A program made the position numbers and the translations under genes. From positions 1 to 24,861 of IMG/VR virus record IMGVR_UViG_3300020160_000662: DNA of 24,861 bases. The stretch is one strand, 5' to 3'. This DNA comes from a virus. Positions 8,658 to 15,738 of this stretch are shown here, one piece after another (the first letter of the stretch is position 1; each line of letters begins with the position of its first letter). The notes beneath the pieces were generated by a model. The model ran no database searches, had not been told where the DNA came from, and worked only from the letters and a program-made list of their open reading frames with translations.

Positions 8658-9089
8658 CTAGAGCCGCGTTTTGCTCGCGAAAACCGCCTTAAGACGCGCC
8701 GTGTTTTCTGCGGTTAGCAGGCGGGAAATCCACGGGCGCGGCGCGATCTTGTCGGTCCCAAGTTCAAGCGCCGCCGCTTTTTCGAGGTTGTTAACGACCT
8801 TGCCAAGCGCGTAACCCGAAACAACGTCGGACAGGAATTCGACCTTTGTCATGTTGCGAAGCTGCGCCGTGTCCGGTGCGGGAGCCTCGCCCGGCGCGGA
8901 CGCCTGATGAAGTTTTTTCTTGCCGCGTTTGTATAGCTTGCCCGATCGCTTCGGGTCGCTCGAAAGGATATCGGTTTGAACGATGCGAAGGGCTTCGATC
9001 GTCGTCGCGCGAACGCCGCGAACCGCTGCCCTGCGAACAAGATCGTTCGCGAGCTTGATATCGAAATAAACCCTCGGCCCACGCGCCAT
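8658..9089 (-). CDS. HK97 gp10-like head-tail joining / tail completion protein
   Basis: The product is 143 residues from ATG 9089, which follows a strong GGAGGG site by seven bases. Longer in-frame starts (up to 9191) would overlap the end of the neck gene and add a non-homologous Arg-rich leader, so they are not preferred. The sequence begins MARGPRVYFDIKLANDLVRR, has a helical N-terminal half, the basic KRSGKLYKRGKKKLHQASAP loop and AALELGTDKIAPRPWISRLL near the C-terminus. That E-x-GT-xxxx-RPW pattern is typical of HK97 gp10 family proteins. The family sits between head closure and tail terminator genes and helps complete the head-tail joint. The gap to the upstream stop is two bases. Confidence 0.85.
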   Translation of the reverse strand: MARGPRVYFDIKLANDLVRRAAVRGVRATTIEALRIVQTDILSSDPKRSGKLYKRGKKKLHQASAPGEAPAPDTAQLRNMTKVEFLSDVVSGYALGKVVNNLEKAAALELGTDKIAPRPWISRLLTAENTARLKAVFASKTRL

Positions 9090-9091
9090 GC

Positions 9092-12000
9092 TTACGCCCT
9101 CCGAAGCGCCATCGTGATCGCCGCCCAACTGTCTGCCGTCGCCGACGATCCTGTCGAAGACGCGGCAGGGTCGAGCGCGCCAGACGTCCAAGCGTATGTA
9201 GCAATCGACGCCTGTCCGTCGACTGTCGCGACGCCGATTGACTGAAGCAAGTTCGTCGAGCTTGCGAAGGTGAAGTTCGCGCCGGTTGCGGCTGCGCCAG
9301 CCGTGCCGACGACGACAACGGAACCGCGCGTAACCGGCGTGATTGCGGGCGGGTTCGGGCGCGATGTGTTGTTGCCGACCGCAAACGTCGCGGCGACTTC
9401 CATCGGCGTTTCGGGGTTTACCTCCCTGTATACGTGGATCGCATACGCGCCGCCGTTCGCGGCTGCGCCTGTAGCGTTGAGCCTGACGTTTGCATCAGGC
9501 GTCGCGGGCATAAATTTGTAGCCCATGAGAAGCATAGCGTCGTTATTGTCAGAGCCGTTGCGCTGCGCTCCGCTGACAACCGTATAAGCGACCGCACTCG
9601 GGTCGGTGATCGCAAGCGTTTGCGAACCAGAGACGCCGACGCCATAGACGACGACAACGAAGTCGCCAGCCTGAACGCCAGCGTTCGCGCCGCCCACGCC
9701 GCCATTGAAGCCGCTGCTAAGCGGGACGTCGGTATTCGTCGCCGTCGAAGGCGTGACGGTTCCGGTCTTGCCGCCGACATAAGATATCGTTGATTTGACC
9801 GCCCGCGCGCTGACGGTTGCGTCCGCAAGCGTGACCGCAAGCGCGCCAGTGTTCGCGACCGCGTTGACCGTTCCCGACGCTGATACGGTCGCGTCCGCTG
9901 CGGTTATCGCAAGATCGCCCGCGTTGCGTTGGTATCCATCGGCGGCGACGGTCGGCCCCGCCAACGTTGCAGCGCCCGCCCCTTGGATCGTTGGCGTTCC
10001 TGTAGCGGACAGGGAGCCGACTGCGACCGTCATCGCGCCCGCGCCTGCGTTGCGCTGATAGCCCTCGCCGACGACCGAAGCCCCGACGAGCGATGGCGCC
10101 AGCGTGGCGACGATGCGCGGCGATCCTGCGCCCGCCACTGTCGCGCCCGCCATCGTTTGCGCGAGCGCGCCCGCGTTGCGCTGATAGCCGTCTGCCGTGA
10201 TGGTCGAAGGCGTGAGCGTCGAAGCCGAAGCGCCAGTGACAACCGGCGAGCCCGCCCCGGTTACGGTTGCGCTCGTTAGCGTTGCAGCGCCCGCGCCTGC
10301 GTTGCGCTGATACCCGGCCCCCGCGACGCTATCCCCGGCGAGCGTTACGGCCCCCGCGCCCTGAAGAACGCCCGAAGAGCTTGCGACAAGCGTCGCGCTG
10401 TCGAGGGTGATTGCAAGCGCGCCGATGTTCCGCTGATAGCCCGCGCCCGCGACTGCTGACGCCGTCAGCGTCGCCGCGACTGCGCCCGTCACGATGGGCG
10501 AGCCCGCGCCCGTCATCGTCGAAGGCGTCAGCGAGCTTGCGAGCGCGCCCGCGTTGCGCTGATAGCCCGCCCCGGCCACGGTCGCCCCGACCAGCGTCGA
10601 CGCGCCCGCGCCAACGATGCGAGGCGATCCGGCTGCGGCGACGGTTGCGCCCGCTGCGGTGATTGCGAGCGCGCCCGCGTTCCGTTGGTAGCCGTCCGCG
10701 ATAAGCGTTCCGCCGACAAGCGTCGCCGACAATTGACCGGGGTTCGTAATGGTTCCGTTCGATTGTGCGATCGCATGGTCAAGCGTGATCGCCCCCGACC
10801 CTTGAACGCTGCTCGAAGAGCTTGCGAATAGCGTCGCGCTGGCGAGCGTGATCGATGCCGCGCCCGCGTTCCGCTGATAGCCCGCGCCAGCGACCGTCGA
10901 CGTCGCCAGCGTCGCCGCGCCCGCGCCGACGATCCTTGGCGTTCCTGTAGCGACGACACTCGCCCCGGCAAGCGTGACAGCCGTCGCGCCCACGTTCCGC
11001 TGATAGCCCGCCCCGGCCACGGTCGGCCCGGCGAGGGTTTGCGCCAGCGCGCCCGCCACAACCGGCGAGCCCACCGCCGCGATCGACGCGCTGGCGAGGG
11101 TGAAGGCCCCCGCGCCTGCGTTTCGTTGGTAGCCCGCCCCGGCCACGATCGCGCCCGCGAGGGATGCCGCCCCAGCGCCGACGATCCTTGGCGATCCAGA
11201 GCCCGTCAGGGAGCTTGCGACGAGCGAGGCAGTCAGCGCCCCGGCGTTCCGCTGATACCCATCAGCGGCCACGCCTGCCCCGGCGAGGGTGATCGCGGCG
11301 CTTGCCAAGGCGGAGCCCGCCGCGCCCCCGGATACAGTCGCCCCGGCGAGGGTGATCGCCAGAGCGCCCGCGTTGCGCTGATATCCGTCGCCGACCGAAG
11401 CCGCCCCGGCCAAGATAGGCGCAGAAACGCCTAGGATCGTCGGGGATGCGGTTCCGGCCAGAGTTGCGCCACTGAGCGCCAAAGTCGCCGCGCCCCCTAT
11501 GACGGGGCTCCCTAGGCTCGCCAGCGACGCCCCGGCCAAGGCGACAACCGAATCGCCTTCGATTTTCGGCGATCCTGCCCCGGCCAGCGACGCCCCGGCC
11601 AGCGTGACAGCGCCAGTCGAAAGGATCGTCGCCCGCCCGATCGCGGTAAGGGTCGCGCCGCCCAGCGTGACCGCTAGCGAGCCCGTTCGACCGATTGTCG
11701 GGATCGCGCCCGGCGTCGCCCGCCCGTCGAAGGTCGCGCCAGCCGGATCGCTCATCACTTCGACGAACGTCCACGCCTTGCCATCGATAACGAGAATGTC
11801 GCCCCCTTCCGGCGCTCTTCCGGGGATCGTCACGGCGAGGATCATCGCGCGCCGATCCTTCGCGGGGATATCGTCAACGCCGCGTTGGAAATCCGTATAA
11901 TCGACGATCAACGCCTTGCAGGAAATTTCCGCGTAGGTTGCGACCGTGCCGCCCCGGCCATCCGCGACGCGCTCCGTCGCGCTGTAAAAGATCGCGTCTT

Positions 12001-12424
12001 CGAAAAGCGTCGCCCCCATCGCGCCACCGATCGTCGCCGGAACGCCATCGAGCAAGCTTGAAACGTTCGGCGCTGTCGTGTCGCCTGATGGCATCGGCGC
12101 GCGTGTCGCGCGCGCTTCGTATTGCGCATTCGCCGGATCGGATCGAACGGACAGGATTGCCCACGCCTTGCCGTCGAGAACCAGCACGTCGCCCGCTTCC
12201 GGTTTTTGCGTGACGGTCGCGGCGAGAATAAGCGCGTTTCGTTCGGATGACGGAAGCCCGCCGTCCGCACGCTGACGATCGGTGAATTCGACGACAAGCG
12301 CGCGGCAAGGGAGGCGGATTGCGCCGCCACCTGTCCAGCCGCCGCGACCGTCAGACGATCGCGGCGCTTTCGCGTGAAGCGTCGCCGAACGGAAGAGGCT
12401 TTGCCCCATCGCGTCGGCGATCAA
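9092..12424 (-). CDS. Giant neck protein: tandem connector domains, repeat shaft and C-terminal beta-rich domain
   Basis: The 1110-residue product sits in the head-closure position. Residues 1-108 and 122-240 are two related domains: MGQSLFRSATL aligns with MGATLFEDAIF, SDGRGGW with ADGRGGT, CRALVVEFTDRQR with CKALIVDYTDFQR, and VLDGKAWAI with VIDGKAWTF. They resemble phage head-closure (FII-like) proteins, normally about 110 residues alone. Residues 248-876 are Ala/Gly/Thr-rich repeats of 21 residues. Residues 877-1110 form a distinct beta-rich C-terminus (AGDFVVVVYGVGVSG, GGAYAIHVYREV, SWAAITMALRR) of jelly-roll or lectin-like appearance. TTG 12424 is the first conventional start, but the reading frame is open and homologous to domain 2 upstream to about 12451. 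I infer a connector-anchored neck fibre or adhesin; the domains were not confirmed by search. Confidence 0.8.
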   Translation of the reverse strand: MIADAMGQSLFRSATLHAKAPRSSDGRGGWTGGGAIRLPCRALVVEFTDRQRADGGLPSSERNALILAATVTQKPEAGDVLVLDGKAWAILSVRSDPANAQYEARATRAPMPSGDTTAPNVSSLLDGVPATIGGAMGATLFEDAIFYSATERVADGRGGTVATYAEISCKALIVDYTDFQRGVDDIPAKDRRAMILAVTIPGRAPEGGDILVIDGKAWTFVEVMSDPAGATFDGRATPGAIPTIGRTGSLAVTLGGATLTAIGRATILSTGAVTLAGASLAGAGSPKIEGDSVVALAGASLASLGSPVIGGAATLALSGATLAGTASPTILGVSAPILAGAASVGDGYQRNAGALAITLAGATVSGGAAGSALASAAITLAGAGVAADGYQRNAGALTASLVASSLTGSGSPRIVGAGAASLAGAIVAGAGYQRNAGAGAFTLASASIAAVGSPVVAGALAQTLAGPTVAGAGYQRNVGATAVTLAGASVVATGTPRIVGAGAATLATSTVAGAGYQRNAGAASITLASATLFASSSSSVQGSGAITLDHAIAQSNGTITNPGQLSATLVGGTLIADGYQRNAGALAITAAGATVAAAGSPRIVGAGASTLVGATVAGAGYQRNAGALASSLTPSTMTGAGSPIVTGAVAATLTASAVAGAGYQRNIGALAITLDSATLVASSSGVLQGAGAVTLAGDSVAGAGYQRNAGAGAATLTSATVTGAGSPVVTGASASTLTPSTITADGYQRNAGALAQTMAGATVAGAGSPRIVATLAPSLVGASVVGEGYQRNAGAGAMTVAVGSLSATGTPTIQGAGAATLAGPTVAADGYQRNAGDLAITAADATVSASGTVNAVANTGALAVTLADATVSARAVKSTISYVGGKTGTVTPSTATNTDVPLSSGFNGGVGGANAGVQAGDFVVVVYGVGVSGSQTLAITDPSAVAYTVVSGAQRNGSDNNDAMLLMGYKFMPATPDANVRLNATGAAANGGAYAIHVYREVNPETPMEVAATFAVGNNTSRPNPPAITPVTRGSVVVVGTAGAAATGANFTFASSTNLLQSIGVATVDGQASIATYAWTSGALDPAASSTGSSATADSWAAITMALRRA
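9797..11683 (-). repeat. About thirty 63-bp coding repeats, many paired as 126-bp units
   Basis: The repeat encodes 21-residue units of the form GALAITLAGATVAGAG plus a loop of SPRIV or YQRNA. The two loops alternate, giving a 42-residue higher unit. GYQRN occurs 12 times, starting at residues 347, 389, 431, 473, 515, 578, 620, 662, 704, 746, 788 and 830. All intervals are 42 except the fifth, which is 63 (three half-units). The first four or five units use only the SP-type loop. All differences are multiples of 21 residues, so units can be gained or lost without breaking the frame. Confidence 0.93.
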
Positions 12425-12478
12425 CTTCGGAAGAGCGCCTAACAGGGACAGCGTCGGCCCCTTCCATCATTGGGAGGG

Positions 12479-12886
12479 TTAGCCGTTGCCTTCGGTGATC
12501 GTGAACGTCGTAACGGTGACGGGTTGGTTGATGACGATCGTCGTCGTCGTCAATTGCAGGTCGCCGCCGCCGCCCGTCGCCGTCACGGTTCCTTGCGCGT
12601 GAACCGTCGTGCCGTTCGAAGCGTAGATCGTAAAATAACCTGCGGTGATCGACGCATCCGCGAGCGTGTCTTCCCATGTTCCGACTTTGGCTTTCGTCCC
12701 GCCCGACGCTGCGGCCAGATAGTCAGACGGAAGGTTCATCGTCACGCCGACAGTTCCGGTTCGCAAGGTTGCGCAGTTGGCGGGAACCGTGCCCGAACGG
12801 ATTTCGAGGATCGCGCTAACGCCGATCGCGGTTTCGATCGCATCGAGGCGAGCGTTGCGAACAGCATCGGAAAACTGCAAGGCCAT
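12479..12886 (-). CDS. Conserved phage structural protein of unknown function, 135 aa
   Basis: The product begins MALQFSDAVRNARLDAIETA, followed by ILEIRSGTVPANC, LPSDYLAAASGGTKAKVGTW and a beta/Gly-rich C-terminus with TVTATGGGGDLQLTTTTI and VTVTTFTIT. I recognise this pattern as a small protein often found in proteobacterial phage head-tail regions, but I know no assigned function. The N-terminal helix and beta-rich remainder would suit a decoration or fibre-associated protein. Its ATG follows a good GGAG site by eight bases. It stands alone in the operon, with 52 bases upstream holding a recurrent element and 54 bases downstream to the neck gene. Confidence 0.75.
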   Translation of the reverse strand: MALQFSDAVRNARLDAIETAIGVSAILEIRSGTVPANCATLRTGTVGVTMNLPSDYLAAASGGTKAKVGTWEDTLADASITAGYFTIYASNGTTVHAQGTVTATGGGGDLQLTTTTIVINQPVTVTTFTITEGNG

Positions 12887-12917
12887 GTGATCTTCTCCGC
12901 AAGGGTTTCAGGTTGCT

Positions 12918-12930
12918 TAAGCTGTTTCGC
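12918..12930 (-). promoter_or_regulatory. Recurrent intergenic element upstream of the 135-aa gene
   Basis: The minus strand reads GCGAAACAGCTTA, eight bases after the zinc-ribbon stop. GC on each side of GAAACA can pair, and the flank continues into a GCTTAAGC palindrome. It lies about 30 bases upstream of the ATG at 12886. Confidence 0.45.
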
Positions 12931-12938
12931 GGGAAGGT

Positions 12939-13247
12939 CTATGCCGCCCCGTTCCAATGCTCTTTGTGGATTGTCCCGCATGACGCGCACATCAGCGCGT
13001 CGATCATCACGACGAAGGCTTGATCGGAACACGTCGCGCACGACTGACGGACGACGCCGTCTTCGGGAACGACAGGCCCATCGCGAACCGCGCTCATGCG
13101 TCCGCATTTCGCACATTCGAAATGCTTCCGCCCGCAAGGGACCGTGACGTCGTGTTCGCGGTGTCCGCAAAGCTCGCAAATCAGCGTCCCCCGTGTCTGC
13201 CGATCATCGATCGGGCGGGGCGCGAATTGCAGAACGTTGTTTTTCAT
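12939..13247 (-). CDS. Double zinc-ribbon protein in the head gene block
   Basis: The 102-residue product has four CxxC knuckles: C24/C27 (CELC), C45/C48 (CAKC), C70/C73 (CATC) and C87/C90 (CASC), plus C38. Paired in order these give two zinc ribbons of similar spacing (17 and 13 residues between knuckles). Such folds bind nucleic acid or stabilise small proteins; the role here is unknown. The start ATG 13247 overlaps the stop of the adaptor gene (ATGA), so it is translated together with head completion genes. A zinc-ribbon gene at this place is unusual for a siphophage head module. I do not recognise a named family. Confidence 0.8.
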   Translation of the reverse strand: MKNNVLQFAPRPIDDRQTRGTLICELCGHREHDVTVPCGRKHFECAKCGRMSAVRDGPVVPEDGVVRQSCATCSDQAFVVMIDALMCASCGTIHKEHWNGAA

Positions 13248-13756
13248 CTAGACGATCCTGCGTTGATCGTCTTCGCGCCAAGGAAGGAAGCGGCGAGCCT
13301 TTCGACAAGGTAAAAGCGATCGGCGGCGTCGCGCTCGATCGCGGCTTTCATGCCGCCATCGTATTCGATTTCGACTGAACCTGCCTTTAGCTTTTTGATG
13401 CTCGCGCCCGATGGCGATTGCACGGGAGCGCCGACGCCAGCGAGCGGCCCGGCGAATGCCAGCTTCGCGAGTTCGGCAACGGCCTGCAGTAGCTTCGGCG
13501 GAAGATCGGCGGCGTCACGCGGGAAGACGAGGGATTGCGTGGGCTCGGTTGGGAGCCCGCGCGCGCGCGTCCCCCACTCGATATCGAAAAACTGCGTCGC
13601 CTTCCGAATGCATGTCGTGACAATATCGTTGCTTTCGGAAGCGAAGACAGCGTCGCCGCGATCGTGGAAATAGGTTCGGACAAACGCGACGCTGCAATAA
13701 GCGTCGGCGTTTGCTAGGCCCGTTCCATCTTCGACGATTAGCGCGGGGATCGACAT
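13244..13756 (-). CDS. Head-tail adaptor (DnaT-like/gp6-like family)
   Basis: The 170-residue product starts MSIPALIVEDGTGLANADAY, then SVAFVRTYFHDRGD, CIRKATQFFDIEWGTRARG and a PTQSLVFPRD segment. This matches the adaptor family often labelled DnaT-like ssDNA-binding protein in phage annotations (VEDGTG-ADAY start, W-G-R core, Q-L-FPR motif, helical C-terminal half). Despite the label, its position after the capsid and before neck genes points to the adaptor ring that sits below the portal. The C-terminal third has a variable EIEYDGGMKAAIERDAADR segment. It lies three bases after the preceding stop. Confidence 0.82.
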   Translation of the reverse strand: MSIPALIVEDGTGLANADAYCSVAFVRTYFHDRGDAVFASESNDIVTTCIRKATQFFDIEWGTRARGLPTEPTQSLVFPRDAADLPPKLLQAVAELAKLAFAGPLAGVGAPVQSPSGASIKKLKAGSVEIEYDGGMKAAIERDAADRFYLVERLAASFLGAKTINAGSSR

Positions 13757-13759
13757 CGT

Positions 13760-14455
13760 TTATTCAGGGTCGGCAATGTTGGCGATAATTTCTTGACGCT
13801 CTTTTAGCTTCTCCGCGACGAAGGCTTCGACCGCGCCCTTCGAGCGCGCCGAAGAGCCCAGCGACTTCGCAAGCTTCGACATGTCTTGCCAGTTCAGCGA
13901 CGTTGCGTCGTCGGGAATATACGCCTCGACGCGCATCAGCCCGTCCGCGCTCATGAAGAGCTTATCGCCGATCGCGAATTTCACGATCGACTGATCCGGG
14001 TTCTGATAGGCCCCGGCTTCCTCGGCGAGAAAGAATTCCTCGCCCTCGAATGCTGGCGCGGCTGGCGCGGCTGACGCGAAGCCAAGCAACGCGGCGAGGT
14101 CGGCGGTTGACGCGTCGGGGTTGCGCTTGACGAACAGCGCCCCGGCTTCGCCGATGATCGTTTTCAGTTCTTCGACCGTGGAGGCTTGGAGCCCGGCAAG
14201 AGCGACAGCAATCGCGCCAAAAGATGCAGCGGCTTCGGCTGCGTCGCGCGGCTCTTTATTTGATGCTGTCGCTTTCGGCTTAGGGGCTTTGACCAGAGCG
14301 GACAGGGTTGAAGTCTCGGCGACCATGAATTCGACGACGTCGACGAATTCGGCTTCGACCGCCGCGCGCTGCTCTTTCGTTTGAGCGGATGCCGATCGGT
14401 TCAGATAGTGAAGCTTCCGCTCTTCCATCAGCAAGCTTGCGTCTTGATCGTTCAT
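13760..14455 (-). CDS. Unknown head-region protein, 231 aa
   Basis: I do not recognise this family. The start chosen is ATG 14455, preceded by GGGACAGGG; a TTG at 14470 would add five residues and overlap the terminator tail. The N-terminal 60 residues are charged and helical. A low-complexity Ala/Lys/Pro section follows, then a helical domain (AIAVALAGLQASTVEELKTI, residues about 82-101) and ALFVKRNPDASTADLAALLG. A beta-rich section with FAIGDKLFMSADGLMRVEAY and a helical C-terminus rich in Lys/Glu complete it. The place directly after the major capsid gene is often taken by decoration, head-vertex or adaptor proteins, but the sequence does not decide between these. Transcription from the capsid gene must read through the hairpin upstream. 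Confidence 0.75.
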   Translation of the reverse strand: MNDQDASLLMEERKLHYLNRSASAQTKEQRAAVEAEFVDVVEFMVAETSTLSALVKAPKPKATASNKEPRDAAEAAASFGAIAVALAGLQASTVEELKTIIGEAGALFVKRNPDASTADLAALLGFASAAPAAPAFEGEEFFLAEEAGAYQNPDQSIVKFAIGDKLFMSADGLMRVEAYIPDDATSLNWQDMSKLAKSLGSSARSKGAVEAFVAEKLKERQEIIANIADPE

Positions 14456-14468
14456 CCCTGTCCCTTTC

Positions 14469-14507
14469 AAAATAACGACCCGGCGAGCATGGGCGCTCGC
14501 CGGGTCG
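14469..14507 (-). terminator. Rho-independent terminator-like hairpin after the capsid gene
   Basis: Arms 14476-14488 and 14495-14507 form a perfect 13-bp GC-rich stem with a six-base loop. On the minus strand the stem is followed by TTATTTT. It lies 15 bases after the capsid stop and about 20 bases before the next ATG, so it probably attenuates rather than fully stops transcription. Confidence 0.8.
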
Positions 14508-14521
14508 ACCGTCGCGGGTGA

Positions 14522-15565
14522 TTAGTCGAGGCGCGACTTAACGAACGCCATCTTGATGTTTTTCCGCTGATACACGCGGTTCCAGTTCGACGCCGTCGCG
14601 AGTTCCGCGCGGGTCGCCGACAGACCAGCGACAGACGCTTCCGTCCACTCGAAGCCCATCGGATGCACGATCGGGTGCCGACGCTCGACAAGCTCTTCGA
14701 TGCCGCCGCCGTTGCCGCCCTTGGCGGCGCGTTCGACTTCGGTCGGCGTCTTCGGCGTTCCGGTGCCAAGCTGGAAACAGCCCGCGCCGAACACGATCGA
14801 AACATAAACGTTTTTGTTCGCAGCGCCCGCGCCGTCGTTGATGCTCTCGACAAGTACCGGCATGCCGTCGTCGACGATCACGCGCTTGCCTTGGAACGTT
14901 TGAAACAGAAGTTGTCCCGTCTGCATGTCGTGCTGATCTTTCAGCGCGCCGCGCTTCTGAAGCTTGGCATGCGCCGCCGAATGCATGGCGATGGCGACGA
15001 GGTCTTGCTTGTGATCGCCCATCGTCTGCGCCGCGTCGATCAACGTGTTATCGTTGAGGTCGCGGGCGTTGCCAGCCGTGACCGCCGCATCGTTGTTCGT
15101 GGCGATGTTGACGATCATGTCGCCGCTATCGTTGGCGATGTTATCGGCAAGCACGCCAAGCGCCGTCGACAGCATCATTTTCTGCGACCACGTCGCCCAA
15201 TACTGCGCAGTCTGATCGGCGATCGCCGTCAGCGGATCGCGAGCGATCATCGCAGTCGTCAGGTCGGCGCTGCCCCAAATCTGGTTATACATGTGGAGCC
15301 GGGCTTTCTGCTTGCCCGTGGTGATCTTCTTCGCGACGCCGATCGTCGCATCGTTGTCGGTCGAAATGTTGGCTTCGTCGTTCGCCAGTTGTTTGAAGAA
15401 CGGCAGAAGGTACACGCCGCCTTGACCAGCGGCGAGCGCGTCAAGGTTCGGGTTCTGTTGAGCGATGCCCGACGCGATGAACGCGTTAAGCTCGATCGCT
15501 TTTTCCATCGCGTATTCGGTATATTCAGCGCCGTAAACCAGATCGGCAAGAGCGGTAATAGCCAT
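14522..15565 (-). CDS. Major capsid protein (gp13-like coat protein)
   Basis: The 347-residue product forms the capsid shell. It begins MAITALADLVYGAEYTEYAM, continues with IASGIAQQNPNLDALA and GGVYLLPFFKQL, then KITTGKQKARLHMYNQIWGS, ADLTTAMIARDPLTAIADQT and YWATWSQKMMLSTALGVL. That order is the pattern of the Major capsid protein 13-like family (HK97-fold coat proteins without a large cleaved delta domain). The later IVDDGMPVL segment and C-terminal VHPMGFEWTEASVAGLSATR are also typical. The gene follows scaffold after a structured 173-bp leader and is followed by a terminator-like hairpin, an arrangement that can raise its expression over the flanking genes. GGAG lies 11 bases before the ATG. 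Confidence 0.92.
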   Translation of the reverse strand: MAITALADLVYGAEYTEYAMEKAIELNAFIASGIAQQNPNLDALAAGQGGVYLLPFFKQLANDEANISTDNDATIGVAKKITTGKQKARLHMYNQIWGSADLTTAMIARDPLTAIADQTAQYWATWSQKMMLSTALGVLADNIANDSGDMIVNIATNNDAAVTAGNARDLNDNTLIDAAQTMGDHKQDLVAIAMHSAAHAKLQKRGALKDQHDMQTGQLLFQTFQGKRVIVDDGMPVLVESINDGAGAANKNVYVSIVFGAGCFQLGTGTPKTPTEVERAAKGGNGGGIEELVERRHPIVHPMGFEWTEASVAGLSATRAELATASNWNRVYQRKNIKMAFVKSRLD

Positions 15566-15690
15566 GTGCTTCGAAGCTCCAAAAGCGTTTCAAACGAAAG
15601 CGCCCTAACCGGGGCGTGACGGGTGATCGCTAGGGCTCCCCTTGCGCTCGAAAGTCTTCGGGCGGCGAGCTTCCCGCCGCCCTTGTGCTT

Positions 15691-15728
15691 CCCGCTCTTA
15701 AGGTGTTTCGCCTTAATGTAAGAGCGGG
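15691..15728 (-). promoter_or_regulatory. Bulged stem-loop in the capsid gene leader, carrying the recurrent element
   Basis: On the minus strand CCCGCTCTTA pairs with TAAGAGCGGG, and the stem extends by AGG/CCT across a five-base bulge, with CGAAACA as the loop (recurrent element at 15699-15712). It lies 126 bases upstream of the capsid ATG. A second GC-rich hairpin is at 15660-15682, and a smaller one (CGCCC/GGGCG) near 15600. No T-run follows either on the minus strand, so they do not look like simple terminators. Confidence 0.6.
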
Positions 15729-15738
15729 GTTATTCGGA

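Noticed and set aside
8658-9191. Longer form of the HK97 gp10-like gene from 9191
   Set aside because: The extra 34 residues overlap the neck gene end; ATG 9089 has a strong ribosome site and begins the conserved sequence.
9797-11683. CRISPR-like regular repeats
   Set aside because: The units are tandem, 63 bp, in frame and coding throughout, with no unique spacers or cas genes.
14663-15619. Long plus-strand open frame (318 codons) opposite the capsid gene, and similar long frames at 20019-20756 and 12470-13147
   Set aside because: They mirror strong minus-strand genes, are Arg-rich with no recognisable motif, and arise from high GC with biased third positions.
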